A stretch of 64,000 nucleotides of DNA from Roseibium sp. Sym1 (GTDB lineage Bacteria > Pseudomonadota > Alphaproteobacteria > Rhizobiales > Stappiaceae): the NCBI RefSeq assembly GCF_027359675.1, contig NZ_CP114786.1, forward strand, positions 3,260,501 to 3,324,500. Reading direction: 5' to 3'. Within the stretch, counting starts at the first letter, position 1, and every line of letters starts with the position of its first letter. The translations under genes were made by a program, and so were the position numbers. This document shows positions 33,482-44,300 of this stretch, piece by piece. The notes beneath the pieces are model-generated. The model was not told the DNA's origin. It did no database searches and worked only from the letters and a program-made list of their open reading frames with translations.

Positions 33482-35272
33482 CTATGCCCGCTTCCTGGAC
33501 GTTGGTTTCAGGACCTTCCTGGTGCCGGCCCCGGGGCGCGCCGGAGCTTGCTCGCCTTGTGGCAGACTTGGCCGGATGACTTTCTGAAGCACGTCCTGCT
33601 TGTCTCCGAATTCAACCTGCTGGCCGTTCCGAAGCATGAGGACCTTGTTGACCGCGTCAATGGCGCTGGGTCTGTGCGCCATGACGACAACACAGCTCCC
33701 CGCGTTTCGTAACGCCGCGATCGCACCGCTCAACGCCTCGTCGCCGTCGGTGTCGAGATTGGAGTTGGGTTCGTCCAGCACGACCAGGGGCGGTGTTCTC
33801 AACACGGCGCGGGCAAGACCGATCCGTTGCACCTGGCCGCCGGACAGCACCTGCATTCCGTTTGAAAGGTCGGTTGAATACCCGTCCGGCAAGGCAAGGA
33901 TCAGATCGTGCACAGCGGCGAGTTTCGCCGCCGCAACGACATCTTCATCCGTGACCTCCTCGTCGAAGCGGGCAATGTTCTGCCGGATTGTCCCCGGCAA
34001 AAGCTCCATCGATTGCGGCAGGTAACCGATATATTTGCCGAGTTCGTCCCGGTCCCATTGGTCGAATGCGGCCCCGTCCAGCCGCACGGAGCCCTTGTCG
34101 GGCATCCATACGCCGACCAGGAGCCGCGCGAGCGAGCTTTTGCCGGAGGCACTTGGTCCGATCACGCCCAGGCCGTCGCCCGGCTCCAGATCGAAATGAA
34201 GGCCCTGCAGGATCGGGCGCCGGTCGGTCTGACCGGCGTCCGCGGCAGGCGAGAGTTTGACCAGGTTCGAAACCGACAGACGTCCCTTCGGAACCGGCAG
34301 TTGAACAGGTTCGTGCCGATCATTGCCACGCGCCATGAGCGCCGACAATCTGCCGTAGGCCTGACGGGAACGAATGAAGTTCTTCCAGTTGGCTACGGCG
34401 GCATCGACCGGCGCCAGGGCACGGCCGCCGAGTATGGATGCGGCGATCATCGTTCCGGGCGATATTTCCTGGTAGATCGCGAGATAGGCACCCAGGGCCA
34501 GCATGCCGGATTGAACAAGCATGCGCACCGCCTTGGTCAACGCCGTGATGACCTCGGACCGTCCACCGCCTTCCTGGGCCCTGGCCAGGGCCACGGTGCG
34601 GAGTTTCTGCCAATGTTCCGTGACCCGGCTTGTCATCCCCATGGCGACAATTGCCTCGGCGTTCCGGTTGCCGCCATCAGCAAAGACCGCGTCCCTGAGC
34701 TCCCAGCCGGACGCTTCGCCAATCGGTTTGCGGGTGATGAATTCGTTGACGATTGTCGCTGAAATCACCACCACCGCGCCGGCCGTTGCCAGCAATCCCA
34801 GCCACACATGCAACAGGTAGACAATCGCCAGATAGAAGGGCACCCAGGGCAGATCGAAGAGCGACGGCAGCCCGTTCGAACACAGGAACTGACGCAATGT
34901 ACTCAGATCGTTTATGGGCCGGGATTTGATCCTGCCTTTTGCCAGTCCCGAAAAGATCCAGATCTTGTTGGCGAGAGCCGACAGTTGAACATCGAGCCGG
35001 TATCCGATCCGCGACAAGGCCCTGGTCCGGATGAGATCGAAAGTCCCCAGGAAGAGATAGAGAGCGGCCACCAGCGCAAAAAGCGCGACGAGTGTCGGAA
35101 CCGAACGGCTCGCGAGCACCCGGTCATAGACCTGGAGCATGAACAGCGGACCGGTCAGCATCAGGATATTGACGGCGCAGGAAAACACGCCGACGGCCGC
35201 GAACGTTGCCCGCGACCGCCTGATTGCATCTGCCAACGGATTGCTGCCGGATTGATCGATACGTTCGGGCAT
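33482..35272 (-). CDS. type I secretion ABC exporter, PrtD type
   Basis: A 596-residue fused membrane/ATPase protein. The first 300 residues hold the exporter transmembrane domain (NILMLTGPLFMLQVYDRVLASRSVPTL opening, typical of PrtD/AprD proteins; no C39 peptidase domain). The ATPase has Walker A GPSASGKSS, signature LSGGQVQRIGLARAVL and Walker B LVVLDEPNSNLD. It exports RTX-type substrates with C-terminal signals without cleavage. It lies 80 bases downstream of the giant RTX gene, separated by a perfect hairpin, and its stop is six bases from the adaptor start, so the three form one transcription unit. No strong ribosome binding site is seen at 35272. Confidence 0.93.
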   Translation of the reverse strand: MPERIDQSGSNPLADAIRRSRATFAAVGVFSCAVNILMLTGPLFMLQVYDRVLASRSVPTLVALFALVAALYLFLGTFDLIRTRALSRIGYRLDVQLSALANKIWIFSGLAKGRIKSRPINDLSTLRQFLCSNGLPSLFDLPWVPFYLAIVYLLHVWLGLLATAGAVVVISATIVNEFITRKPIGEASGWELRDAVFADGGNRNAEAIVAMGMTSRVTEHWQKLRTVALARAQEGGGRSEVITALTKAVRMLVQSGMLALGAYLAIYQEISPGTMIAASILGGRALAPVDAAVANWKNFIRSRQAYGRLSALMARGNDRHEPVQLPVPKGRLSVSNLVKLSPAADAGQTDRRPILQGLHFDLEPGDGLGVIGPSASGKSSLARLLVGVWMPDKGSVRLDGAAFDQWDRDELGKYIGYLPQSMELLPGTIRQNIARFDEEVTDEDVVAAAKLAAVHDLILALPDGYSTDLSNGMQVLSGGQVQRIGLARAVLRTPPLVVLDEPNSNLDTDGDEALSGAIAALRNAGSCVVVMAHRPSAIDAVNKVLMLRNGQQVEFGDKQDVLQKVIRPSLPQGEQAPARPGAGTRKVLKPTSRKRA

Positions 35273-35314
35273 GGGCGCGGTTCAATTCCGGAAAGGCAAA
35301 TGGTTGTTGAGGTC

Positions 35315-35342
35315 GCCGGCGCACCGAAACCGGTGCGCCGGC
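35315..35342 (-). promoter_or_regulatory. intercistronic hairpin between giant RTX gene and exporter
   Basis: GCCGGCGCACCG (35315-35326), loop AAAC, then CGGTGCGCCGGC (35331-35342) form a perfect 12-bp GC-rich stem. No T run follows on either strand, so it is more likely an mRNA stability or partial attenuation element than a full terminator. It could give more RTX transcript than exporter transcript. Confidence 0.6.
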
Positions 35343-35352
35343 GAAGTGGGCC

Positions 35353-38300
35353 CTAGTAGAAGGTGAAGGCATCCTTGTCGAGTGCGGCCAGACGCGTATG
35401 CGCGAGCACCAGTTCGTCTCCGTTGCCGAAATCGAAAACGACGTTCCGGCCGTCTTGCGACGCCGTGGCCATCAGGTCGTCGAAGCTGTTAATGCCGTTG
35501 ACGTCGATCGAAATTGAATCGCCGCGCGAGCGGAACCAGCCCCAGTTCAAGCCTGTCTCGAAGTCCATGATGGTGTCGCTGCCGCCGCCGGTCGCATACA
35601 CAAAATTGTCGCGTCCCCAGCCACCCCACAGCCTGTCATTGCCGGCGCCTCCGGAAAGCGTGTCGCTGCCGAAGCCGCCATAGAGCTGATCGTCGCCATC
35701 GTTTCCTTGCAGGTCGTCGTCGCCGAGAAGCCCCCAAAGCCGGTCGCTTCCCGATCCGCCTGCAAGCTGGTCTCCGTTCAGGCCACCGATGATGATGTCG
35801 TTGCCGCCGGCGCCATAGATCTGGTTGGGCGACCAAAGATCCCCGAACATCCAGTCGTCACCGTCGGTGCCTTGCGTCCAGCCCTCGTAGGGGTCGTCCG
35901 CCTCGACAAGCAGACTGACCGTTGCGGTCGCGGTCAGCTCACCGTCACTGATGGTGTATTCGAAGCTGTCCTCCCCCTGGAAGCCGTCGGAGGCGGTGTA
36001 AACCACGTTGCCGTCCGCATCGATTTCCACGGTGGCATTGCCGGAGGTGCTGGTGACCGACGTGATCGTCAGCGCATCCCCGTCAATATCGATGTCATTG
36101 GCGAGAAGACCTTCGGCGGCGAAGGTGACCGCGGTTCCCGAACCAACGACAAAACCGCCCTCTCCAACGGCAACCGGCGCATCGTTGACCGGAGCGATGT
36201 CGAGGGTGAAGCTGTCGCTGACCTGAAGACTGCCGTCGGATGCCGTTACGGTTACATTCAGGCTTCCGTTCAGGTTTTCCGGCGGCGTTCCGGCAAAGGA
36301 CCGGGTTTCGGCGTCAAAGGCCAGCCAGTCCGGCAACGGCGAGCCGTCCTCGAGACTTGCCGCAAACACCAGGCTGTCCCCGTCGACATCCGAAAAGGCG
36401 TCTTGCGGAAGCGTGAAGGAAATCTCCGTATCCTCGTCGAAGCTCTGATCCTCCAGCGCGTTGACCAGCAACGGGGCATCGTTGACCGGAGAAATTTCCA
36501 GAGTGAACGTGTCGCTCGCTTCCAGGGCACCGTCCGACGCCGTGACCGTCACATCGAAAGCACCATTGAAGTCTTGCGGCGGCGTGCCGGAGAAGGTGCG
36601 CGTGTCCGCATCAAAGGTCAGCCAGGCCGGTAGCGAGGACCCGTCGGCCAGTGAGGCCGACAGCACCAGGTCATCGCCATCGACATCCGTGAAGGCGTCA
36701 CCCGGCACCGCGAAACTGATGGCGGCGTCCTCCGCGGACGTCTGATCGCCGATCGGATTTACAGCAACAGGCGCGTCGTTTTCCGCTGTTATCTCAAGCG
36801 TAAAGGTATCGCTCGCTTCCAGCTCACCATCGGATGCCGTCACCCTGACCTCCAGGGATCCATTGAAATCCTGAGGCGGCGTTCCGGTGAAGGACCGGGA
36901 GCCGGCATCAAAGGCGAGCCATGCCGGCAGGGACGATCCATCCGCCTGCGAGGCCGACAGCACAAGGGCATCGCCATCCACATCGGCAAATGCGTTCTGC
37001 GGCAGCGTGAAAGCGATCGCCGTGTCCTCGACAACGCTGCGGTCGGCAAGCGCGTTGGCCACGACAGGAGCGTCGTTCACGGGCGTGATCTCCAGCGTGA
37101 ACGTGTCGCTGATCTCGAATTCGCCATCCGTTGCCGTGACCGTTACGTCCAGGGGCCCGTTGAAATCCTGCGGCAGTGTGCCGGAGAACGCGCGCGTCTC
37201 GCCGTCAAAGGCCAACCAGGCCGGCAAGGCCGATCCATCGGCAAGCCTCGCGGTGAAGGACAATTCAGCATCGTCAATGTCGGTGAAGCTGTCGGCGGGA
37301 ACCGCGAATTCGACCGCCTGGTCCTCGGCAACACTCCGGTCTTCCAGCGGGGCTGCCAGGACGGGAGCGTCATTGACCGTGGTGATCGCGAAGGAGAACG
37401 TGTCGCTGACGCTCGCACCATCTGGGTCCGTCGCCGTTGCGGACACCGTGACAATCAGTGTGCTGTCGCGGTATTCCTGTGGCGGCGTTCCCGAGAACGT
37501 GGCCGTCGCGGGGTCGAAGTCGAGCCAGTCCGGCAGCGGCGAACCGCCGTTCATGGTCGCCGACAGTGTCAAGGCGTCCCCGTCGACATCCGCGAATGTG
37601 TCAGCGGGAATTGTGAAGTTGATGTCCTCGTCTTCCGAACTGAACTGATGATCGATCCCGTTCACGACGATGGGGGCGTCGTTCACGGGGGTGATGTTCA
37701 GGACGAACGTGTCTTCCGTCTCGAACTCGCCGTCGGACGCGACGACCCTCAGGTCGAGCGACCCGTTGAAGTCCTGTGGCGGCGTACCGGAAAACGTTCG
37801 CGTGTCCGCATCGAAGCCAAGCCAGGCCGGAAGGTCCGAGCCGTCGGCAAGCGTCGCGCGATAGGACAGGATATCGCCGTCATCGTCGCTGAACGTTCCG
37901 TCCGGCACCACGAAGGACCAGGCGGTGTCCTCGTCGACCGACTGATCGATGATCGCGCTGGCAACCACGGGAGCAACATTTGCCGGTTCGATCGTGAGAC
38001 TGAACCCGGATTGCGCGGTTTCGGAGCCGTCGCTGGCAGTGACGACGACGTCGAGCGCCCCTGCAAAGTCTTCGGGAGCCTCGCCAAGAAACACGCCGGT
38101 ATCCTGATCGAAGGTCAGCCAGTCCGGAAGCGCGGCCCCATCCGCAAGAGACGCCGACAACGAGAGGTCGTCGCCGTCCACGTCACTGAAGGCCGACAAC
38201 GGGACAAAGAAGACAAACGCGTTGCTGGCGACATAGGTCTGGTCGCTGATCGGCGTGCCGGCCACGGGAGCGTCATTGACGGCCTCGATATTCACCTGGA

Positions 38301-41300
38301 CACGGGCGGTATCGGTCTTCACGCCGTCCGACACCGTGTAGTCGAACTCGATAAGGCCCGAGAAGTTTTCCGGCGCCGCAATGCGGATCTGGCCTTCCGC
38401 GGTCAGGGAGACATCCGCATCCGGCGATGCGACCGCGACGACCGACAGGACATCGCCGTCAATGTCGAGATCGTTGGCCAGCAGGCTGGCGGGATCGAGC
38501 AGCAGCACCTGGTCTTCAACGCCGGCTACCTGGTCATCGGAAGCGGCGGGCCCGTCGTTCAGGGCGGTAAGATCAACGGTGACCCGGCCGATGGCTTCGG
38601 CGCCGTCCTTGTCAACGACCGTGTATTCAAACTCCACGGCTCCGTTCACGTCCGCGTCCGGCCGATAGACGATCCGGCCGGCCTCGTCGAGTTCCACGGA
38701 ACCGGAAGAGGCATTGCCGACGCTGACCAGCGTGACGGCGTCCCCGTCCGGATCGTCGACCTGGTCGGTGACGTATTTCGGGTTGAGGATCAGGACCGTG
38801 TCCTCCAGGCCGCTCACCTCGATATCGTTCGCGATCGGGGCAAGGTTCGGCGTCAGATCCACGACCGCCTGTTCGCCGCCGTCTTCATCGGCGAAGACCA
38901 ATTTCTCGACGTTGACCAGGCGGTTGACACCGTCCCGGCCCGTTGTGTCCGTCACGACGGTCCACGCGCCGTCGGTCTCGATGGTGTAATCCGACCGGTG
39001 TCCGCGGAACACGGCAACGTCCCGGCCCGCGCCGCCGTCGACCACATCGTCACCGCCGCGCAGTTCGATCGTGTCGTCGCCTTCGCGGGCATCGATCAGA
39101 TCATTGTTTTCAAAGCCGATGACGAGATCCGACCCGGACGTGACCGCTTCAGCAAGCAGGCTCTGGCGGATCTGGAGGCTGGTGAAGACACTGCCGTCAG
39201 CCGTCTTGAACTGCTCGATCTCACGGCCGTCACCGGCGAATTGCCCTTCGATCAGAAGCGTGTTGACGGCCTCGCCGCCAATCTCGATCAGCAGATCGTT
39301 CGAGTCCTCGCCGACCCGCCGGAAGGCCAGGCGTTCGGCGGTGATGCCGTCACCGAACTGGATCGTGTCGAACCCGCCCCTGTCTTCGGCAATGTCGCTG
39401 TCGGCCCCCAGCTCGAAGATGTAGGTGTCGTTCCCCGTGCCGCCCGACAGATGGTCATTGCCGCTGCCGCCATCGAGGACGCCGCCGGTATCGTCCGTCC
39501 GGATGTTGTTGTCGCCGTCATTTTCGATGTTGCTGACCAGAGCCGCGACTTCCGAACGCGTCAGGCTGGTCCCGTCCGCGAAGGTGAACACCTCGATGCC
39601 CGCCTGGAACAGCGCGTCCGCGCCGAAGTCGGCCGCGGCGAAGTGGTTCCAGTATTCCTGCGTGACCTCGCCGTACTCCCCGAGGCTCGGATTGTCCGTT
39701 CCCGGAGGGAACGCAAACGGGTCGAATTCCTTGCTCATCCGTCCCCAGTTGGCGTCCGGCATAAGCTGATCCCTGATCAGCATCTTGTCGCCGGTACCGA
39801 TGATGGTGATTTCGAGATCGGCCAGGCTATTGCCGACGGCCGTGAACGTCAGGTCCGAGACGGAAATGCCGTCGCCGAAGAACAGGGTGTCGGTCTCGCG
39901 CAACAGCGAAAGATCCATCGGCCCGCCTTCGAACTCATAGGTGTCCGGGGTGTAGAGCAGACCGTCGGATGTCTCGACGATCTCGTCGTGGCCGGCGCCG
40001 ATTTCGAAGCCGTAAATGTCGCTGCCATGCCCGCCGGCAAGAACATCGTCTCCCGCCGTCGGCGCGAAGATGTCTTCCAGACCCGTTCCGACCTGATTGT
40101 CGTTGCCGTCGGTGCCGGTATTGGTGATTTCGGCGATGTTTTCCGCGGCAAGCGCCCGGCTGGTGCCGTCGCTGAAAAACAGCTGGTCGACATAGGAGAG
40201 CACCTTCAGCCCGGCATCCGTGCCATAGTCGGTATCTTGCATGGACACATATTGGTTGACGATGGTGATGCTGTCGCCGGTGTCCAGCGTGATCACCAGA
40301 TCCTGACCGTTCTCGCCGCTTCGGCTGAAGGAAAGGCTGTCAAAGGTAATGCCGTCGCCGAAGCTGATGCTCGTGGAATTGTATTCTTCGAGATTTGCAT
40401 GGATGACGTCGTGCCCGTCGCCCGCGTCGAAGAAATAGGCCTGGTCGCCTCTGTTGCCGTAAAAGACATCGTCGCCCTTGCCGCCATCGAAGAGATCGTC
40501 ACTCCGGTCAGACGCGCCGACGATCACCTGATCCGCATCCGTTCCGATCCGAAGATCCGCGGCGATGGACGAGACGTTCAATGTGGTTCCGTCCGCAAAT
40601 TCAAGCGCATCCACACCGCCGATGTCGTCGCCGTAACCGCCGGCGAAGCTGATCGATCCGCCCTGCTGGAAGGTCGCCTTGATCCCCCAGGCCGGGTTTT
40701 CGAATTGCCAATTGTCGGTGTAGACGCTGCCGTCCATGTAGACGAAGCTGAACGAGACGTCGGAAACGGATATCGACGCATCGAATTCAATGACGTCGTG
40801 ATCGCTTGAATAGGCATTGTCGTTGAAGATGAGATCATGGCCGTCACCGGCGGCATAACAGTAGGTGGCGCTGCCGTCATTGTCGACGATCACGTCGTCG
40901 CCTTCGCCGCCCTCCATGATGTCGGAGCCATAATCGCCGAAGATCAGGTCATTGCCTTCGCCGCCGGACAGGGTGTCGTTCCGCCAGCCGCCGTAGAGCT
41001 GATCGTTCCCGGCGCCGCCATGGAGTTCGTTGGCGGCCCGGAGGGACGACGAGGTGTCGCCGCGGTCACCACCGTCGAGAATATCGTCGCCGTCTCCACC
41101 GTTCAGGATATCGAAGCCGGAGCCGCCGAGGAGTATGTCGTTGCCTTCGCCACCGTTCACGGTGTCTTCGCCATCGCCGCCGTCAATCCGGTCGTTGCCG
41201 CCGAGACCCGAAAGCGTGTCGTCCCCGGAAAGCCCCAGGATCACATCGTCCTCTTCCGTGCCGTCCAGGACGTCTGCGTCGGCCGTTCCGAGGATCGCGC

Positions 41301-44300
41301 CATCCGTCCCGCCCGAATCCGCATAGGTGAGCACATCGTTTTCGGAAAAGCCGTAGGCGTCCCCGAAGTTGAAGGTCTCGATCTTGCCGAATGTTCTCAT
41401 GACCGTCAGCTGATCGCCGCTGGCCTCGTGCAGGAACACGATTTTCCGGTCGTCATAGGTGATCGTCAGTTCGCCGAGGTCGTATTCGATCTCAACGACA
41501 TCCTCATCGCGGACCCGCACGTTGCCGTTTGCATCCGTCGTGGTCGCGTCGGAGCCGAGGTCTTCGATCGTGTCCTGGCCGCTTCCGGCCTCGAAGAAAT
41601 AGGTGTCGCCGCCGTCGAGGCCCCGGAAGGTATCGTTTCCGAGCGTGCCTTCGTTGCCGAGATAATCCGCGCCGGTTGTGCCGAAAACCTGGTCGTCCGC
41701 ATCCGTCGGCGTCTGGAAAAGGACTGCAAGATCATCCGGTGTCAGGGTCGTTCCGTCTTCGAAGACAAAGGCGGAAACAATCGGGGACGAGCCGTCATAC
41801 TGGTTCCGGATAATCAGGGTGTCGCCGGTCCCGTTGATCGTGATTTCCAGCGTGTCGAACCACCCGCCGGACCGTGTGAATGTCAGGTCGCCCGGCGTGA
41901 CGCCCTCCCCGAAGAGGACCCTGTTGACGCCGTCGGCGGTATCCTGGATGACGTCCCGGCCGGATCCGATGCCGAATTTGTAGTCGGTATCCCTTGCCGC
42001 GCCTTGCAGGATATCGTTGCCGGCACCGCCATCGAGCGCCGATGTTCCCACCTGGATGATCAGGTCATTGCCGTCCGTGCCCGTTTCTGCAAGCGCGGCG
42101 ATTTCGTCCGCGAAATCGGCAAAGGAAACTTCCTCGCCGTCCGCGAAGCGGATGACGCCCGACGCGGTCCCTTCCAGAAGCCCGCGGATGATCAGCATTT
42201 CGCCGGTGGCATCGATCTTGATCGCCGCGTCCGTCGTCAGGGCGTTCTCGATGCGGGAGAAGCTGATTTCCGAGCGGTTCAGATTGGCGAGACGCAGTTC
42301 GACGCGCGGTGTCGTGTCCCAGCCCTGCTGGCTGAACGGGTCGAGCGTGACGGTATCGGTTCCCTGTCCGGCGCCCCAGAACAGGATCTGCTTGTTTCCG
42401 CCGAGCACGATGGCATCGTCGCCCGCACCGCCGGAAACGACCGGGGTCTTGTCGCCGTACTGGTTGCCGGCAAAGGACTCGGTCAGGAAGCTGTCGTCTC
42501 CGCCGGAGCCGACACGCGCCGCGACAAGATCCTCGTAGGACAGATCGATGCCCGCACTGGCAAGCAACGCTTCCGCGTCGGCCCGGTAGCCGGCTCCTTC
42601 GTCCCCCGCCAGAGCCACGTCGGCAAAGGAGAGATAGATCATGTCCAGGATACGGATGCCGGCCTGGTAATGGGCGAGGGCCTCGAAAACGTCGCCGGGC
42701 GCGCTGTCGCTCAACCGCTGCAGGACGTCGGACGCATTGGTGTTTTCGGCAAGAATGAGGAAATGGTTGTTCTCGAAGGTCAACTCCGGAAACAGCTCCT
42801 GGCCGATCGGCGATTGCGCAAAGAGCTGAGCCGTCGTGGCCTGGAGAATGGCGTTGAACTGGTCGTTGAGGACGGCGCCCGCATAGGGGCGCGGAACGCT
42901 GCCGCTCCACTGCGCGAAGGACGTGTCGGAAAAGGCCTCGATCACTTCCACGGCGCGCCGGTCGGCAAACCGGCCCCGTCCGGTGGCGGTGTCCTCGTTG
43001 CTCACACCGGCCCAGGCATAAAGAATTTGTTCCGCCAGCGCGCTCGCCTGCGAGAGATCGGAGCCCTGGAGGGAGACAAAATCCTCGACCAGCGCCCGCA
43101 GCTCCGGCTGTTCCGACATGGCCAGGTGCAGCGGCTTGACGCTGCCGGCGCCATTCAGATCGGGAAGCGCGGCAATGGCCGGATCGAGATCCTCCGGAAC
43201 CTCGTATTTGGAATCGTACTGGTTGAACCTGAACCAGACATCGGAAATTTCGCCGGTGCCGTTCGCGCCTTCGAAAGTGCCCCGGTCCGTGACAAGGTTT
43301 CCGTTGTTGTCTTCCGAGACCGCTTCGGCGGTCAGGGAAATCGAGGTCACGCCCTGTTCGGCAAGGGTCGTGAATTCGCCTTCGTCGGAAACGCCGTCGC
43401 CGTCCAGGTCCTGCCAGATGCGCAAACTGCTGTAGACGCCATCATTCTGGTCGATAACACCGTCGAGGTTCAGATCGAAATCGGCAAGTTGCGCAAACCC
43501 GCTGTCATAGCGGATGTCGATCCCGCCCGGACCGTCGAATACGCTTCCGCCCAGATGATCCCGCGACCTTGGATAGGTTTCGCCGTATCCGAACAGTTCG
43601 CCCGCGTCGTCGATCGTGCCGTTGCCGTTCCGGTCGAGGGTCAACAGGCCGTCGTCGGCCCGGACCCAACCGGTGCGCTCCCTCACGCCGTCCTTGTCGA
43701 TGTCGAAATAGGCGCCGGACTCTTCAAGGGAAAGCAGCTCGATCCCGTCCCCGTCCAGATCAAGCACCAGCGGAGAGCCGTAATTGTCCGGGGACGGATC
43801 GCAGGGGCTGCCGTCCTTGGGATCCTCCTCGTCGAGCTTGATCCCGAGCTGCCCGTCCTTCCAGTTTTTGATGGTCAGCGTGCTGCCGTTGTAGGTGACG
43901 GTCAGACCCGAACCGGACTTCTTGTAGATCTCGCCGCTGGAGCCCTCATACTCGTTCTTGTCGTCGCTCTCATGGTCGTTGCCGCAGCCGCTTTCATCGG
44001 CCTTCTTTTCCCCGCCGGTGAGTTTGAGGCCGCCAAAATAGACGGTGCCTTCGCCGTCCCCGTCAGAGAGCGTTGTGCCGTCTCCGTCAATCCGGTAGGT
44101 GTCATCGCCGGTGCTGTCCGTGATTGTGTCTTCGCCGTCCGAAACATACTCATCGTTTCCGGCACCGGCTTCCAGTGTGTCTGTTCCGCCAAAACCATCG
44201 ATTATGTTGTTCTCGTCGCCGGTGGTGATTACGTCGCCGAAAGACGTTCCAACGATTTCCTCAATTCCCTTTATGGTTACCTGGCCTGTCAAAGCCTCAG

